From Candidatus Methanoperedentaceae archaeon (lineage in GTDB: Archaea; Halobacteriota; Methanosarcinia; Methanosarcinales; Methanoperedenaceae), in contig PQAS01000057.1 in the NCBI GenBank assembly GCA_003104905.1, positions 61,957-125,956 of the forward strand: 64,000 bases of DNA. The letters are read 5' to 3'. Of the stretch, positions 9,028 through 18,090 are shown piece by piece. The notes beneath the pieces are model-generated. The model saw only the letters and a list, made by a program, of their open reading frames with translations, had not been told where the DNA came from and did not search any database. A program made the translations under genes and the position numbers. Each line of letters begins with the position of its first letter. The first letter of the stretch is position 1.

Positions 9028-9220
9028 TTTTCTCCTTTAATCTTCCAGTAGTAGAAGATTTATGGAGAAAATAACCTGTTTAATAGGTTTAAATATACAT
9101 GCCCTGCTATTGGTATGTGCCGCTTAAGGCAAAAAAGTGGAATGTGTCAGTGGGGGTCACATTTCACCTCCTAACCATTTTTCTTTATGTGAAAGAACTT
9201 CATCCATATGTTTTTACCAC

Positions 9221-10021
9221 CTATGGCTTGCTTCCATATTTCTGGCAGTGTTTCCATGACATTTGTTCCTGGTTTTCGCTGCCCTGTGATATATATCGGG
9301 AAATATTTTCACTTTTGTACAACTTCCGATCCAGGCCGACAGGGCAGACCTTTATGCAGACACCACATGGAAAGCGATAGGCTTCACGCAGTTTTGTGTG
9401 ATATTCAGCGCAGTTCCTTTTATTCATTGATCCTATCATAGAGTTCTTATTTATCTCAAAAGCATCAGTCGGACAACTTTTAGCACAAATAAGGCAGCGA
9501 GTACAGAGTTGTTTTTCCAGTAATTTGCTTCCAGGAATCTTTAAAGAAGTTAAAACTGAAACAAAACGCATACGTGGCCCATATTGCGGCGTAAGCAGGG
9601 TATGGTTGTAGCCGACCGTTCCGAAACCTGCATATTTTGCTGCATATACCTGGGAAAAGGATGCTGCAGGCTCATCTACAAGCACAGAGATATGTCCATA
9701 TCCATCTCTTGGCATAAATATGGATGAATATCCTTTCGTATTTAATTTCCTGCATAATTCAAAAGCGATCTGATCAAGTTCTGTATTACATGTTTCATAC
9801 AGGGTCGTATATATTATGGATGGAGTTGTTTCAAGCATTGGGAGAAGCACAGGCAGACCCAGCACGATCACTGTTTCAGTGTCTTTCCATATCGATTTAG
9901 GTCTGAAGGCAACTGGGACTTCGTTATAATCGTCCCACCTGTCCACAGGCGCAAAACCCAAAAAGGCATTTTTTTCTTTTGCGAATCTTCTTATTTCATT
10001 TTTCATTGTCTCATTCTTCAT
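9221..10021 (-). CDS. QueG-like double [4Fe-4S] protein
   Basis: About 266 residues, resembling the part of epoxyqueuosine reductase/reductive dehalogenase-like proteins with a catalytic core and two ferredoxin clusters. The sequence GFGTVGYNHTLLTPQYGPR is the family's GxxGxN...ltp.fGpr region. Clusters are supplied by CTRCLICAKSCPTDAF and CGVCIKVCPVG. The size is short compared with QueG, which has an extra C-terminal domain. The gene follows a binding-protein gene by two bases in an ABC operon of the shared regulon, so it is more likely a redox enzyme for an imported compound than a tRNA-modifying enzyme. That is inference. Confidence 0.75.
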   Translation of the reverse strand: MKNETMKNEIRRFAKEKNAFLGFAPVDRWDDYNEVPVAFRPKSIWKDTETVIVLGLPVLLPMLETTPSIIYTTLYETCNTELDQIAFELCRKLNTKGYSSIFMPRDGYGHISVLVDEPAASFSQVYAAKYAGFGTVGYNHTLLTPQYGPRMRFVSVLTSLKIPGSKLLEKQLCTRCLICAKSCPTDAFEINKNSMIGSMNKRNCAEYHTKLREAYRFPCGVCIKVCPVGLDRKLYKSENISRYISQGSENQEQMSWKHCQKYGSKP

Positions 10022-10023
10022 AT

Positions 10024-11040
10024 CTATCTAAAATTAGGGTTGTAGGCGTTCGTATAAACATCCTGTGCCTTTATCTGCCCTTCATTTAGCTTCCCTTCCC
10101 TGACAAGCAGGTCTATCCACCACTGCACCGGTGTATCATCAGGGATGATACCATTCTTATAATAGTGCCAGCTTCCCGCATATTTCAGGTCAATCCCTCT
10201 TCTTTTTGCAAAGATCTCTCCAGCTTCCTTATGATTTTCATTTGTCCAGTCAGAAGCTTTTGCCAGCACTTTAACAAAGCTCCGCACTACTTCAGGATTT
10301 TCTTTAATAAGATCTTCATTTGTGAAATAAGGGAGCATGCCACTCAATCCATCATCAACTATATAATCACTGAATATGCTCCTTATCCCTCCACTTATCA
10401 ATGATTTCTCATAGTAGGGCGAATGCAGCACTCCAACATCGATCTGACCCTGCCTGAGAGCTTGTTCCATATTGGTATCCGGGATCACTACGAACTGGAC
10501 ATTGCTCTCTATATTATTTCTCCTCAAATACTCTTTAAGAACATATTCAGAGCATGCACCGAAACTGTTGATCCCTATCTTTTTCCCAACAAAATCCTTG
10601 ATTGTAATAATGCTGCTGTTCTCAAATACCAGGTATTTCATATGCGGTCTTTCCTCTGATGTCATAGCTCCTGCTGCGATGAGTTTTATCTTCGCACCGC
10701 CTGCTATAGCAGTCAATTCCAGCGGAGTATGGCGATTAGCAAAGTCTATGCTTCTTGATGTGACCGAAGGAACAAACTGCCCTGCGGGTATTTCTCCCAC
10801 CCATTCGATCTTTATGCCTTCTTCTTCAAACCAGCCTTTTTCATCCGCTACATAAACCGGATCAAACCACGTGACATTCGGGTACTTTACAGCGTAAAGT
10901 TCTTTCTTTGTCTCTACCTGACTTTTTTGTTCTACTATTTTATCGTCCAGTTTTTCTTCATTCGATCCATACAGGCTGGCACCTCCAATTAATAGAACAG
11001 CCAGCAATATTCCCACGATTACATCTGTTTTTTTTACCAT
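10024..11040 (-). CDS. NitT/TauT-type substrate-binding protein (QueG-like operon)
   Basis: A 338-residue anchored binding protein; the hydrophobic N-terminal segment spans about residues 8-24. NVTWFDPVYVADEKGWF starts the ligand domain. GINSFGACSEYVLKEYLRR is the second-lobe motif, which here contains a cysteine also found in the two paralogs at 15630 and 40455. It ends with QDVYTNAYNPNFR. A GAGGAG site precedes the ATG. The order is permease, binding protein, QueG-like protein; no ATPase gene is present. Confidence 0.88.
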   Translation of the reverse strand: MVKKTDVIVGILLAVLLIGGASLYGSNEEKLDDKIVEQKSQVETKKELYAVKYPNVTWFDPVYVADEKGWFEEEGIKIEWVGEIPAGQFVPSVTSRSIDFANRHTPLELTAIAGGAKIKLIAAGAMTSEERPHMKYLVFENSSIITIKDFVGKKIGINSFGACSEYVLKEYLRRNNIESNVQFVVIPDTNMEQALRQGQIDVGVLHSPYYEKSLISGGIRSIFSDYIVDDGLSGMLPYFTNEDLIKENPEVVRSFVKVLAKASDWTNENHKEAGEIFAKRRGIDLKYAGSWHYYKNGIIPDDTPVQWWIDLLVREGKLNEGQIKAQDVYTNAYNPNFR

Positions 11041-11053
11041 ATTTTATTCTCCT

Positions 11054-11821
11054 CTAAACATATTTTATTTCTTCTTTCCATCCAGTAATTTTCTTCTCCA
11101 TGCGAATCAACAGGTAATTGATTAATATACCAAGCACAGCGAGCGTAAAGATCGCAGCATACATATCTGGAATCCTGAAGACTTCCTGTGAGTTAATTAT
11201 TAGAAAACCCAGACCCGAATTAGCGCCTATCATCTCAGCCGCTACCAGTACCATCAGGGCATAGGATGCACCAAGCCTTATCCCTGTGAATATGGATGGC
11301 GCTGCGGCGGGAAGCAGCACTTTTGTTAATAATATTCTATCCGAAGCTCCCATGGATATGGATGCTTTTATCATCATAGTGTCCACATTTTTAACTCCAT
11401 TTATGGTGTTTAGCAGGATAGGCCACAGGGAAGCCCAGAAAATTATTACGACCTTGGATAATTCACCTATGCCGAACAACAGGATGAACATTGGGAAAAG
11501 AGCCAGGGCAGAGGTCTGCCTGCATGCCTGGACAAGCCTGTCTGTTATCTCCTCTAAATTTTTGAACCAGCCCATTGCAAGACCCAGCGGAACCATAGTA
11601 ATAACTGCAAGGATAAACCCGGCAAGAGCCCGCTTGAGGCTTATTGAAATATGCATGAACATCTCACCGGATGCGAGAAGATTTAGTATTGCTATTGACA
11701 CCGTTGATGCAGCCGGCAATAGAACTGGATTGATCAAACCCGCTCTGGGAAAGGCTTCCCACAGTATAAGAATGATTATAAGTAGCAGATCTTTTCTTAA
11801 CAAGTCGTTCTTTAAAATCAT
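11054..11821 (-). CDS. ABC transporter permease (QueG-like operon)
   Basis: Six-helix NitT/TauT permease with loop TKVLLPAAAPSIFTGIRL. The frame is open to 11914, but the start is set at ATG 11821. A TATA box (TATATA, 11845-11852) lies about 26 bases upstream of that codon, so the mRNA would be leaderless, and the regulon element sits further up at 11859-11909, inside the longer reading frame. The first 31 residues of the open frame lack membrane or permease features and are probably not translated. Confidence 0.87.
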   Translation of the reverse strand: MILKNDLLRKDLLLIIILILWEAFPRAGLINPVLLPAASTVSIAILNLLASGEMFMHISISLKRALAGFILAVITMVPLGLAMGWFKNLEEITDRLVQACRQTSALALFPMFILLFGIGELSKVVIIFWASLWPILLNTINGVKNVDTMMIKASISMGASDRILLTKVLLPAAAPSIFTGIRLGASYALMVLVAAEMIGANSGLGFLIINSQEVFRIPDMYAAIFTLAVLGILINYLLIRMEKKITGWKEEIKYV

Positions 11822-11858
11822 TCTATTTGCTAAGGATGCAGTGCATATATATGTAGAG

Positions 11859-11909
11859 AAAACAGCAAATTTTGTAGCGATTGTTTTAAGAAAGGAAGGA
11901 TTGAGGCAA
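11859..11909 (-). promoter_or_regulatory. Shared regulon element, copy I (permease/QueG-like operon)
   Basis: Minus strand: TTGCC (11909-11905), 36 bases, then TTGCTGTTTT (11868-11859). A TATATA box at 11845-11852 follows, and the ATG at 11821 falls where transcription should begin. Confidence 0.78.
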
Positions 11910-11912
11910 TGC

Positions 11913-12092
11913 AAATTCCTAAATTCCCGTTGAATTAGGCACTATAAAAACCGCAGATGAACACAGATAAACGCAGATGCGCAGCAACAAATCTGCGTTC
12001 ATTTGCGTTTATCTGCGGTTCCTTTTTTTTGATTAACCAATTTTGATCTGCTGACAAATCATAGTGCCTAAAGCCAGGGAATTTAGGAAATT
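11913..12092. repeat. Nested inverted repeat, 180 bp, possible bidirectional terminator or small inactive element
   Basis: Three nested inverted repeats share one centre. The outer arms are 11913-11928 and 12077-12092 (15 of 16 match). The middle arms TAGGCACTAT/ATAGTGCCTA (11936-11945, 12061-12070) are perfect. The inner 30-base arms are at 11949-11978 and 11991-12020 (26 of 30 match) and begin AACCGCAGAT. T-runs flank the inner hairpin on both strands, so it could end the nflD1-nflK1 transcript. No gene is inside. It resembles palindromic elements scattered in many archaeal genomes; mobility is unproven. Confidence 0.75.
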
Positions 12093-12093
12093 A

Positions 12094-13446
12094 TCACAAT
12101 GGTCCGACGTATTTGCTTATGATGTCCTCCATCAATACAGTACCGCCACGGTATCCTGCATAACTGTGCTCAATCACCAGGCGGTCAAGTATCGGGAATG
12201 ACACACTAAGGTGCAGCGGGTGATTAAAATCGCCAGTTATGTGCTTTTCAAGAGAGCTTGCTAACAAAAGCAGAAAACTCCGGTTCTTCAACCTCTGCCT
12301 GATCTTATGAGAGTCGGACTCAAAGATAACCTCGGGCTTGATGGCACATTCTATGTTATCGGATAACTCGCGGATGATGTCCCTACGATATTCTTCCGGA
12401 GGATTATCAGTAATTATCACGACCTCGGGAAGGTAGCCTACCTCGTTCGCCGCATACCGGGTTATTCCTATAGCTGTGGAGCTATCGGCCACGACTGCCG
12501 TATAAGCATGAGGAAGACCTATCAGCAAAGGATCGCCAAAATATTCTGCCCGTCTGTATGCGATACGCTCTTCTGCATCGATAACAGATTGCACTTTAAT
12601 TCCCGGAAGCTTCAGCTCTTTAGCCACTATTTGCAGCAGCTTTGTTGTCTCTTTCGGTCCAACAGGAACACTCGAGAAGGTTATGTATGAAGTTCCGAAC
12701 TTCTCAGAGAGCTTTTCCGCTGTCTTATGGCTTAACCATGGAGACAGCACAACATTAAGTTCCGCTGCGGGTATCTTCTTTAAATTGTTTACACCATCAA
12801 ATTCCCCGAATATCACATTTGCTTCCACACCTATTTTCTTGAACGTCTCCTTTAACTTTTCAAGGTCACCCTTCCAGAATACGTGCTGGAACGGCACCAC
12901 TCCAAGAATATTAATGAGACGTTTCTGTTTTTTCTGTGGGACCAGCAATTGATCTATGACGGCATCAAAGAACTGCTCGTAGCCTGTATATGTGTTACCG
13001 TTGAATCCGGCCGTCTTCACATATATGACCGGGGCACTTTCCTTGAAATTTTTGACCACGGCCTCAATGTCATCTCCTGTCAGGGCGGGTACACAACCTG
13101 ATATGACCACATACAATTCACCTTTCATTAACTCTATCGATGATTTAATGAGCTGCCTGAGCCTGTCTTCTGCGCCGAATATAACCTGATGCTCGACCAG
13201 AGAAGTACACGGAGTGCTCGTGCCGCCCTGCCCGCCTGGAGAGTTTTCTCCCCCGGCATAAAACTGTCCAAAAAGCTGACCGATGCCGCAGCCTCCTCCA
13301 GAATGGAGAATAGGTACGACGCCGTATAGTCCCACAGCTGCCGCATATGCGCCCCCGAGCGAACAGGAATACCTTGGAGCTTCCTGAACCTCCGGATATT
13401 CAACTTTGATCAATACTTCCTCTGCTATTGTTTTTTCTACCATCAT
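12094..13446 (-). CDS. Nitrogenase-like beta subunit (NifK-like), pair 1
   Basis: A 450-residue NifK-family protein. The three P-cluster cysteines are present: Cys28 (RYSCSLGGAY), Cys53 (HSGGGCGIG) and Cys118 (ISGCVPALTGDDIE). The C-terminus carries the family pattern SFPILDRLVI...SYAGYRGG. It is shorter than NifK of N2-fixing enzymes, as in nitrogenase-like groups. ATG overlaps the D-subunit stop, so expression is coupled. It resembles K subunit 4 more than K subunits 2 and 3. It should form an alpha2-beta2 enzyme with the product of 13443-14981; substrate unknown. Confidence 0.9.
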   Translation of the reverse strand: MMVEKTIAEEVLIKVEYPEVQEAPRYSCSLGGAYAAAVGLYGVVPILHSGGGCGIGQLFGQFYAGGENSPGGQGGTSTPCTSLVEHQVIFGAEDRLRQLIKSSIELMKGELYVVISGCVPALTGDDIEAVVKNFKESAPVIYVKTAGFNGNTYTGYEQFFDAVIDQLLVPQKKQKRLINILGVVPFQHVFWKGDLEKLKETFKKIGVEANVIFGEFDGVNNLKKIPAAELNVVLSPWLSHKTAEKLSEKFGTSYITFSSVPVGPKETTKLLQIVAKELKLPGIKVQSVIDAEERIAYRRAEYFGDPLLIGLPHAYTAVVADSSTAIGITRYAANEVGYLPEVVIITDNPPEEYRRDIIRELSDNIECAIKPEVIFESDSHKIRQRLKNRSFLLLLASSLEKHITGDFNHPLHLSVSFPILDRLVIEHSYAGYRGGTVLMEDIISKYVGPL

Positions 13447-14981
13447 GCTTTTTCGTCCTGTAAGTAATATAACGGATTGGGCTGCTTGAAATACCAGTCC
13501 TTATACTCGTTCTCCGTCTTATTCAACATCGTTTTTTGCCAGGAGCTGCTCTTAAACGCCTGTAACAGGAAATTACCGTATGCGACGGCACCCGCGTAGC
13601 CGCTCTGCTGGCTCCACTTGAGGTTGTCTCCCCTTAGCCCATGTACCCTTGTGGCGCCTTTGGCACGCTTATAAGAACTGCCCTGGAAGGGACAGGTCAA
13701 AGTCATGTCAGGATCGAGCAACTTGTTAATGTGTGCCTGCTCTGCCGCCTGGAAGGTATTGACGAGAATATTGAAGTCACCCACTTTCTCGATGACCCTC
13801 TCCAGGTCCCCAAGGATCAGGTTATCGTAATCCTGTGCAAGCGCGGCAGATGATTTAACACCAAGCTCTTCGAAGTACGGGAGCTGTGAAAGCAGTCTGC
13901 CCTGGCCAAGAGCGCCCAGTATCTCGACTTTTTCGCCATTGCCTTTGATGTTCTCGAACTCGTTCCTGATCGCCTTAAGATGCGGTGCCCATTTCCTGTG
14001 CTCTTCCTCGATCACTTTCTCCGCTTCTTTCTCTTTCCCGGTGTACTCTGCGATCTTTCGCAGCCACCCGTCCGTATTCTCAAAGCCTACCGGTGAAGGA
14101 TAAAGGAAGAACGGTACGCCGTGTTCCTGTTCTAGACCTCTTGACAGGTAGTCGGTATAGGTCGGGCAAAGCGGGGCCGTAACCGCTGCCTCAGATAGCT
14201 GTTCAAACTGATCCACCGTAGCGAACTCAGGTATGAAATTAGGCCTCAAACCCATCCTGCCAAGTAAGTTCGTGATCTCTTTCCTGTCCTGCCATGTATA
14301 GGACAGCATGCTTGCGACATTTACCATATCGTTTTGCTTTTTTTGCGGCTTTCTGACCAGATACTTTAAGATGCCATGCCAGAAGGCATCATAACCTGTC
14401 TGGACAAGCCTTGACCTGATACCTTCACAGTGTACTGGCACTATCTTTGCCTTGATCCCGGGCTGCACTTCATTTACCGCACCTTCAACGTCTTCGCCAA
14501 TGATACCCGATGTGCATGATGTCAATATGAAGATCGCCTTCGGAGAGTACCTGCTCTGGGCCTCCTCAATGGCATATTTAAGTTTATCACCGGCGCCAAA
14601 AACGACATCCTTTTCAGAGATACCCGTGGTAAGCCAGTGTAAGTCGAAATCAGGTCTGCCTGCTTCCCTGGGAATACCCCTGAATAACTCCCTGTATCCG
14701 AGAGCAGATGAAGAGCAGCCCACAGGCGCATGAAATATCAGCGCTGCCTCACGTATCGTGCTGATCCTTACGGTCAGATAAAAGTTAAGTGTACAGCCGG
14801 AAGATTGCTGGAAGTTGCGTTCGCGCATCTTGAGATTTCCAGCCCTGGCATCCTGTACAAGTTCCGAGGCTTTTCCATAAAATACATTTATCCCATTAGC
14901 GCGATCTTCACGGTTAGGGCATGTAATTTCCTCAAGGTTTATGCCTTTATTAAATATATGTGGTGTATGATCTGAGTGCAT
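13443..14981 (-). CDS. Nitrogenase-like alpha subunit (NifD-like), pair 1
   Basis: A 512-residue NifD-family protein. P-cluster cysteines are Cys63 (SSGCTL), Cys89 (HAPVGCSS) and Cys156 (TSCTSGIIGEDVE). Cys272 (APLCPTYTDYL) aligns with FeMo-co ligand Cys275 of NifD. The region around RGDNLKWSQQSGYAGAVAY, where NifD has His442, offers no histidine. It is therefore likely to hold a cofactor bound differently from FeMo-co. The start ATG is preceded by AGGTGAT, and the regulon element with TATA box lies at 15033-15083. It is closest to D subunit 4 (shared LRGDN, HGILKY, VTAP-CPT). Confidence 0.9.
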   Translation of the reverse strand: MHSDHTPHIFNKGINLEEITCPNREDRANGINVFYGKASELVQDARAGNLKMRERNFQQSSGCTLNFYLTVRISTIREAALIFHAPVGCSSSALGYRELFRGIPREAGRPDFDLHWLTTGISEKDVVFGAGDKLKYAIEEAQSRYSPKAIFILTSCTSGIIGEDVEGAVNEVQPGIKAKIVPVHCEGIRSRLVQTGYDAFWHGILKYLVRKPQKKQNDMVNVASMLSYTWQDRKEITNLLGRMGLRPNFIPEFATVDQFEQLSEAAVTAPLCPTYTDYLSRGLEQEHGVPFFLYPSPVGFENTDGWLRKIAEYTGKEKEAEKVIEEEHRKWAPHLKAIRNEFENIKGNGEKVEILGALGQGRLLSQLPYFEELGVKSSAALAQDYDNLILGDLERVIEKVGDFNILVNTFQAAEQAHINKLLDPDMTLTCPFQGSSYKRAKGATRVHGLRGDNLKWSQQSGYAGAVAYGNFLLQAFKSSSWQKTMLNKTENEYKDWYFKQPNPLYYLQDEKA

Positions 14982-15032
14982 TCTTTATCACCTGTTTTTG
15001 CTAATAGCATACTTATCAATATATACACTCAT

Positions 15033-15083
15033 AAATCAGCAACAATGGGCGGTATTATTCTGTTTTCCCGGATGTTGGGGCTA
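15033..15083 (-). promoter_or_regulatory. Shared regulon element, copy B (nfl pair 1)
   Basis: Minus strand: TAGCC (15083-15079), 36 bases, then TTGCTGATTT (15042-15033). Only the first box deviates by one base. A TATATAT box (about 15019-15025) follows, placing the transcript start near 14996, about 15 bases before the gene. Confidence 0.75.
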
Positions 15084-15141
15084 TTTTTGCCGGATTGATT
15101 TTGATTCCAGGATTATTCTAACAGAAGTTGATACCCAGGAA

Positions 15142-15573
15142 TTACTGTTCCTTGTTTAGTATTTCCTCTAAAATTTCCACAGCCCCATAGACAAACCGGT
15201 CGCAGAATTCATGGTGCTGCGGAGTTCCCCATATAAGATCGCGCGTCAATACCCGGCAGCATATGGACTTGAACTTCACTTTGAAACGGTCATGCAGTTC
15301 CTTTGTCAGTTCAAAAACTTCTTTTTCACTTTCGCTAGTCTTAACTCTTCCCTTGAGCGCTCCCACCACCATGACCGCACCTGTTAAGGACCCGCATGTA
15401 CACTTTGCAGCCCCCAATCCTGCCCCAAAACCAGAAGCCATCCTGATGGCGGTCTCATTCAGACCAAGGTCCAGATGCCTGTTATATGTCTGGAGAATCG
15501 CTTCCGAACAATAAAATCCATTCCTGAAGAATCCCACTGCTGTGGCAGCAGGATCAATTTTTTGATTTGACAA
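15142..15573 (-). CDS. C-GCAxxG-C-C family protein
   Basis: A small cysteine-rich protein of the C_GCAxxG_C_C family, whose conserved cysteines suggest a redox or metal role. Visible elements are GFYCSEAIL, SGFGAGLGAAKCTCGSLTGA, SICCRVLT and HHEFCDR. TTG at 15573 is taken as start because GGAGG lies seven bases upstream; the longer frame to 15639 overlaps the preceding gene and hairpin. It is the last gene of the nflD2-nflK2-binding-protein operon. A link with nitrogenase-like enzymes is inferred from position only. Confidence 0.8.
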   Translation of the reverse strand: MSNQKIDPAATAVGFFRNGFYCSEAILQTYNRHLDLGLNETAIRMASGFGAGLGAAKCTCGSLTGAVMVVGALKGRVKTSESEKEVFELTKELHDRFKVKFKSICCRVLTRDLIWGTPQHHEFCDRFVYGAVEILEEILNKEQ

Positions 15574-15605
15574 GTTTATTCCTCCTTTTTTATCCGAAAT
15601 AAAAA

Positions 15606-15630
15606 GAAGCGGACATATTCTGTCCACTTC
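15606..15630 (-). terminator. Hairpin plus T-run after the binding-protein gene
   Basis: On the minus strand a ten-base stem (GAAGTGGACA pairing with TGTCCGCTTC, one G-T pair) encloses a five-base loop. It is followed by CTTTTTATTT just before the Shine-Dalgarno of the C-GCAxxG gene. It probably attenuates transcription between the two genes. Confidence 0.55.
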
Positions 15631-16682
15631 TATTTCCACACATCCTTGAACTCGGTTGTGTACAGGTCGCCCGGCTTAAATTCGCCCGGTTTTATCTGAC
15701 CGTCCTTGACCATCGCATCTATCCAGACCTGAAGTATGGTGTCATTGACAGCTCCATCATAGCTGTAATAATGCGTACTTGCTTTGTCCAGCCCGATTTC
15801 CTTTCCGGTTAAAACTGCTGATTCAGCAGGATTATCGTTGCTCCATTTCTCTGCATTCTTAAATCCGCCTATAAATTTCCGGATCGTATCAGGATTTTCC
15901 TTTATGAAATCTTCCGTGAAATAGAGCAGGGTAATGCCTCCTGCATCTCCAAAAATCTTCCTGCTCGAAGTCAGTATTCTGGAACCTCCATGTTCTTTTG
16001 CGGCAGCATAAAACGGGGGGTGAAGAACTGCTATGTCAATAAGCCCCTGTTTTAGGGCCTGCTCCTGCTGTGGATCAGGAATTACGATAAATTCCACATT
16101 ATCTTTTGGAATATTGTTCTGCCTGAGCAATTCATTGGTTTCAAGGTCAGCACAGATCCCCAGTGAACCCACCGCTATTTTTGTTTTTTTACCTTTGCCA
16201 ATATCGTTCGCCTCCTTAAGGGTTGAGTTCTCCAATACCAGCCACTGCATGTGTTCTTTATTCAGATTTCCTTCAGGTGGCTCTCCTCCGCTTTGTACCA
16301 CACCTTTGATCTTTGCTCCTGCCTTGAGCAGATATATAATAGATTGGGGGTCGCCATCTGCCACATCAACCTGCCCGCTTATGAGCGCAGCAGGGTGCTG
16401 TGACCAATCAAGATGTCCCTTATCCACGAAATTTATTCCTGCCTGCTCAAAGAAACCTTTTTGCTGCCCCACAAACCAGGGCGTTCCAGCGCAATCCTTG
16501 TTCACATTTGCCCTTATCGTTGGTCTTTCTGCTTTCAATGCATTCTCAGCTTTTATCTGATCTTCTGGATTTATCGCTGTTTTTTCTGGTTCCTGATTGT
16601 TATTCAAACTAAAATAAACAACTGCGACTGCTAATATGAGCACCACTATTGCCACTTTTGTTAACAGATTTTTGTTTACCAT
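15630..16682 (-). CDS. NitT/TauT-type substrate-binding protein of nfl pair 2
   Basis: A 350-residue anchored binding protein, hydrophobic at residues 8-25. It is a close paralog of the protein at 40455-41516: both share NKDCAGTPWFVGQQKGFF, a GICADLETN segment and PDPQQEQAL. The conserved cysteine in KDCAGTPWF and the one in GICADLE are shared only by this pair and could shape the ligand site. GGAGG precedes ATG. It directly follows nflK2, which suggests it feeds the substrate of that enzyme, but no permease or ATPase gene is in the operon. Confidence 0.9.
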   Translation of the reverse strand: MVNKNLLTKVAIVVLILAVAVVYFSLNNNQEPEKTAINPEDQIKAENALKAERPTIRANVNKDCAGTPWFVGQQKGFFEQAGINFVDKGHLDWSQHPAALISGQVDVADGDPQSIIYLLKAGAKIKGVVQSGGEPPEGNLNKEHMQWLVLENSTLKEANDIGKGKKTKIAVGSLGICADLETNELLRQNNIPKDNVEFIVIPDPQQEQALKQGLIDIAVLHPPFYAAAKEHGGSRILTSSRKIFGDAGGITLLYFTEDFIKENPDTIRKFIGGFKNAEKWSNDNPAESAVLTGKEIGLDKASTHYYSYDGAVNDTILQVWIDAMVKDGQIKPGEFKPGDLYTTEFKDVWK

Positions 16683-16785
16683 TTATTTTTCCTCCTTTGT
16701 GGTTGATTTCCACATCCCTCAATTCACGAATTCCAGGGAGTATTTTCCACTTCTATTTTTATCATGTCCTGACCGCTTCTGCCAA

Positions 16786-18090
16786 TTATAAACCCGATAC
16801 CACTGAACCCATTATGTCTTCTACAAGGGTGATAGCCCCCCGATAACCTGCATATCCCCTGTCTAAAACAACGCGGTTGGTTATAGGGAAAGATACGCCC
16901 AGATGGAAAGAATGCATCTTGCCTGCTATATCTTTATCAAGAGAACTTCCCAGTAAAAGCTGCGCACTGTTATCCTTTATAATATTCCAGATTCTTCCGC
17001 TGTCAGTTTCAAAATAGACTGATGGATCAATCCCCGTATTTATATAAATGGTCTTCAGTTCATCGACTACGAAACCCTGGGACTCAGGAGGTGTGTTATC
17101 TGTTATGATATTTACAACGGGTATGTAACCAAGTTCTTCCACAAGGAACTTTGTCATCCCAATGGCATAGTTTGAATCCGATATCTGTGCAAAGGTTAAT
17201 TGCATGTCAAACTGGGTAATTGCATCAGCGACCCTGTTGAAATAATAATATACGTTTTTCTGTTCTGATGATATCACTTTGTCAATTTTCTTCTTATCGA
17301 TCTTCAGCCGTGTTCCGACTTCTTCAAGCAGCCTGTTTGTCTGTGCGACTCCTATGGGCAGACCGGGAAAGATCAGGTAAGGTATATTGAAGCTGTCTTC
17401 TAACAGCTTTGCCGCCTTTTGCCCCGCCCAGGGCGAGAGCACGATGTTAAGTTCTGCACAGGGGGCTCTCTTCCATGCTTCTATCCCCTGTCCATCACCG
17501 AATAGCGTATTCACACGAAGACCCAGTCGCTCTAAAACGCGCTTGATTTCCTGGAGATTGCCATTCCAGAAGACATCCTGGTATGGCACCACGCCAAGTA
17601 TATTAACAAGTCCTTTAATCTTCTTTCCAGGCTTCAGGTATTGCTTTACAAGTGCTTCAATAACATATTCGTAGCCTGAATAGGAGTTGCCTTTGAAGCC
17701 CGATGTCTCTACATGAATCACCGCAGGATCACCCTTGAATTCCCTGACCACAGCAGCTATATCATCGCCTATTAATCCGGCAGAACAACCTGAGAGAACG
17801 ACATAAAGGTCACCATTGATTATATCGATGGTGTTTTTGATCTGCTCTCTGAGCTTTTCCTCACCGCCAAAGACTATCTGTTTCTCATAGAGGTTCGTGC
17901 TCGGAACGCTCAGTCCTCCTGCATAACCGGACCCCTGCAATCCGCTTGCAAAATTCTGGCCGAAGAAATTCGTGAAAGCGCATCCCGGACCGGAATGGAG
18001 TATAGGTATTGCATGTTCTATCGCATGCACCGTGTACTGGCTGCCTGCAAGCGCACAGCTATACCTTGGCATCTCAATAATCCCGCTCAT
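16786..18090 (-). CDS. Nitrogenase-like beta subunit (NifK-like), pair 2
   Basis: A 434-residue NifK-family protein with P-cluster cysteines 12 (RYSCALAGS), 37 (HSGPGCAFT) and 102 (LSGCSAGLIGDDIA). The ending SFPITNRVVLDRGYAGYRG is typical. It has almost no N-terminal extension before the first cysteine. It abuts the D-subunit gene (stop at 18091, start at 18090). It groups with K subunit 3 by local wording (SGPGC or AGPGC, GLIGDDI), and both are followed by accessory genes. The partner reductase is presumably the single NifH at 38190-39104. Confidence 0.9.
   Translation of the reverse strand: MSGIIEMPRYSCALAGSQYTVHAIEHAIPILHSGPGCAFTNFFGQNFASGLQGSGYAGGLSVPSTNLYEKQIVFGGEEKLREQIKNTIDIINGDLYVVLSGCSAGLIGDDIAAVVREFKGDPAVIHVETSGFKGNSYSGYEYVIEALVKQYLKPGKKIKGLVNILGVVPYQDVFWNGNLQEIKRVLERLGLRVNTLFGDGQGIEAWKRAPCAELNIVLSPWAGQKAAKLLEDSFNIPYLIFPGLPIGVAQTNRLLEEVGTRLKIDKKKIDKVISSEQKNVYYYFNRVADAITQFDMQLTFAQISDSNYAIGMTKFLVEELGYIPVVNIITDNTPPESQGFVVDELKTIYINTGIDPSVYFETDSGRIWNIIKDNSAQLLLGSSLDKDIAGKMHSFHLGVSFPITNRVVLDRGYAGYRGAITLVEDIMGSVVSGL

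Noticed and set aside
9221..10021. True epoxyqueuosine reductase (QueG)
   Set aside because: Shorter than QueG and lacks its C-terminal repeat domain; operon context is transport rather than tRNA modification.
11822..11914. N-terminal extension of the permease at 11054
   Set aside because: It would place the TATA box and regulon element inside the coding region, and the extra residues have no permease features.
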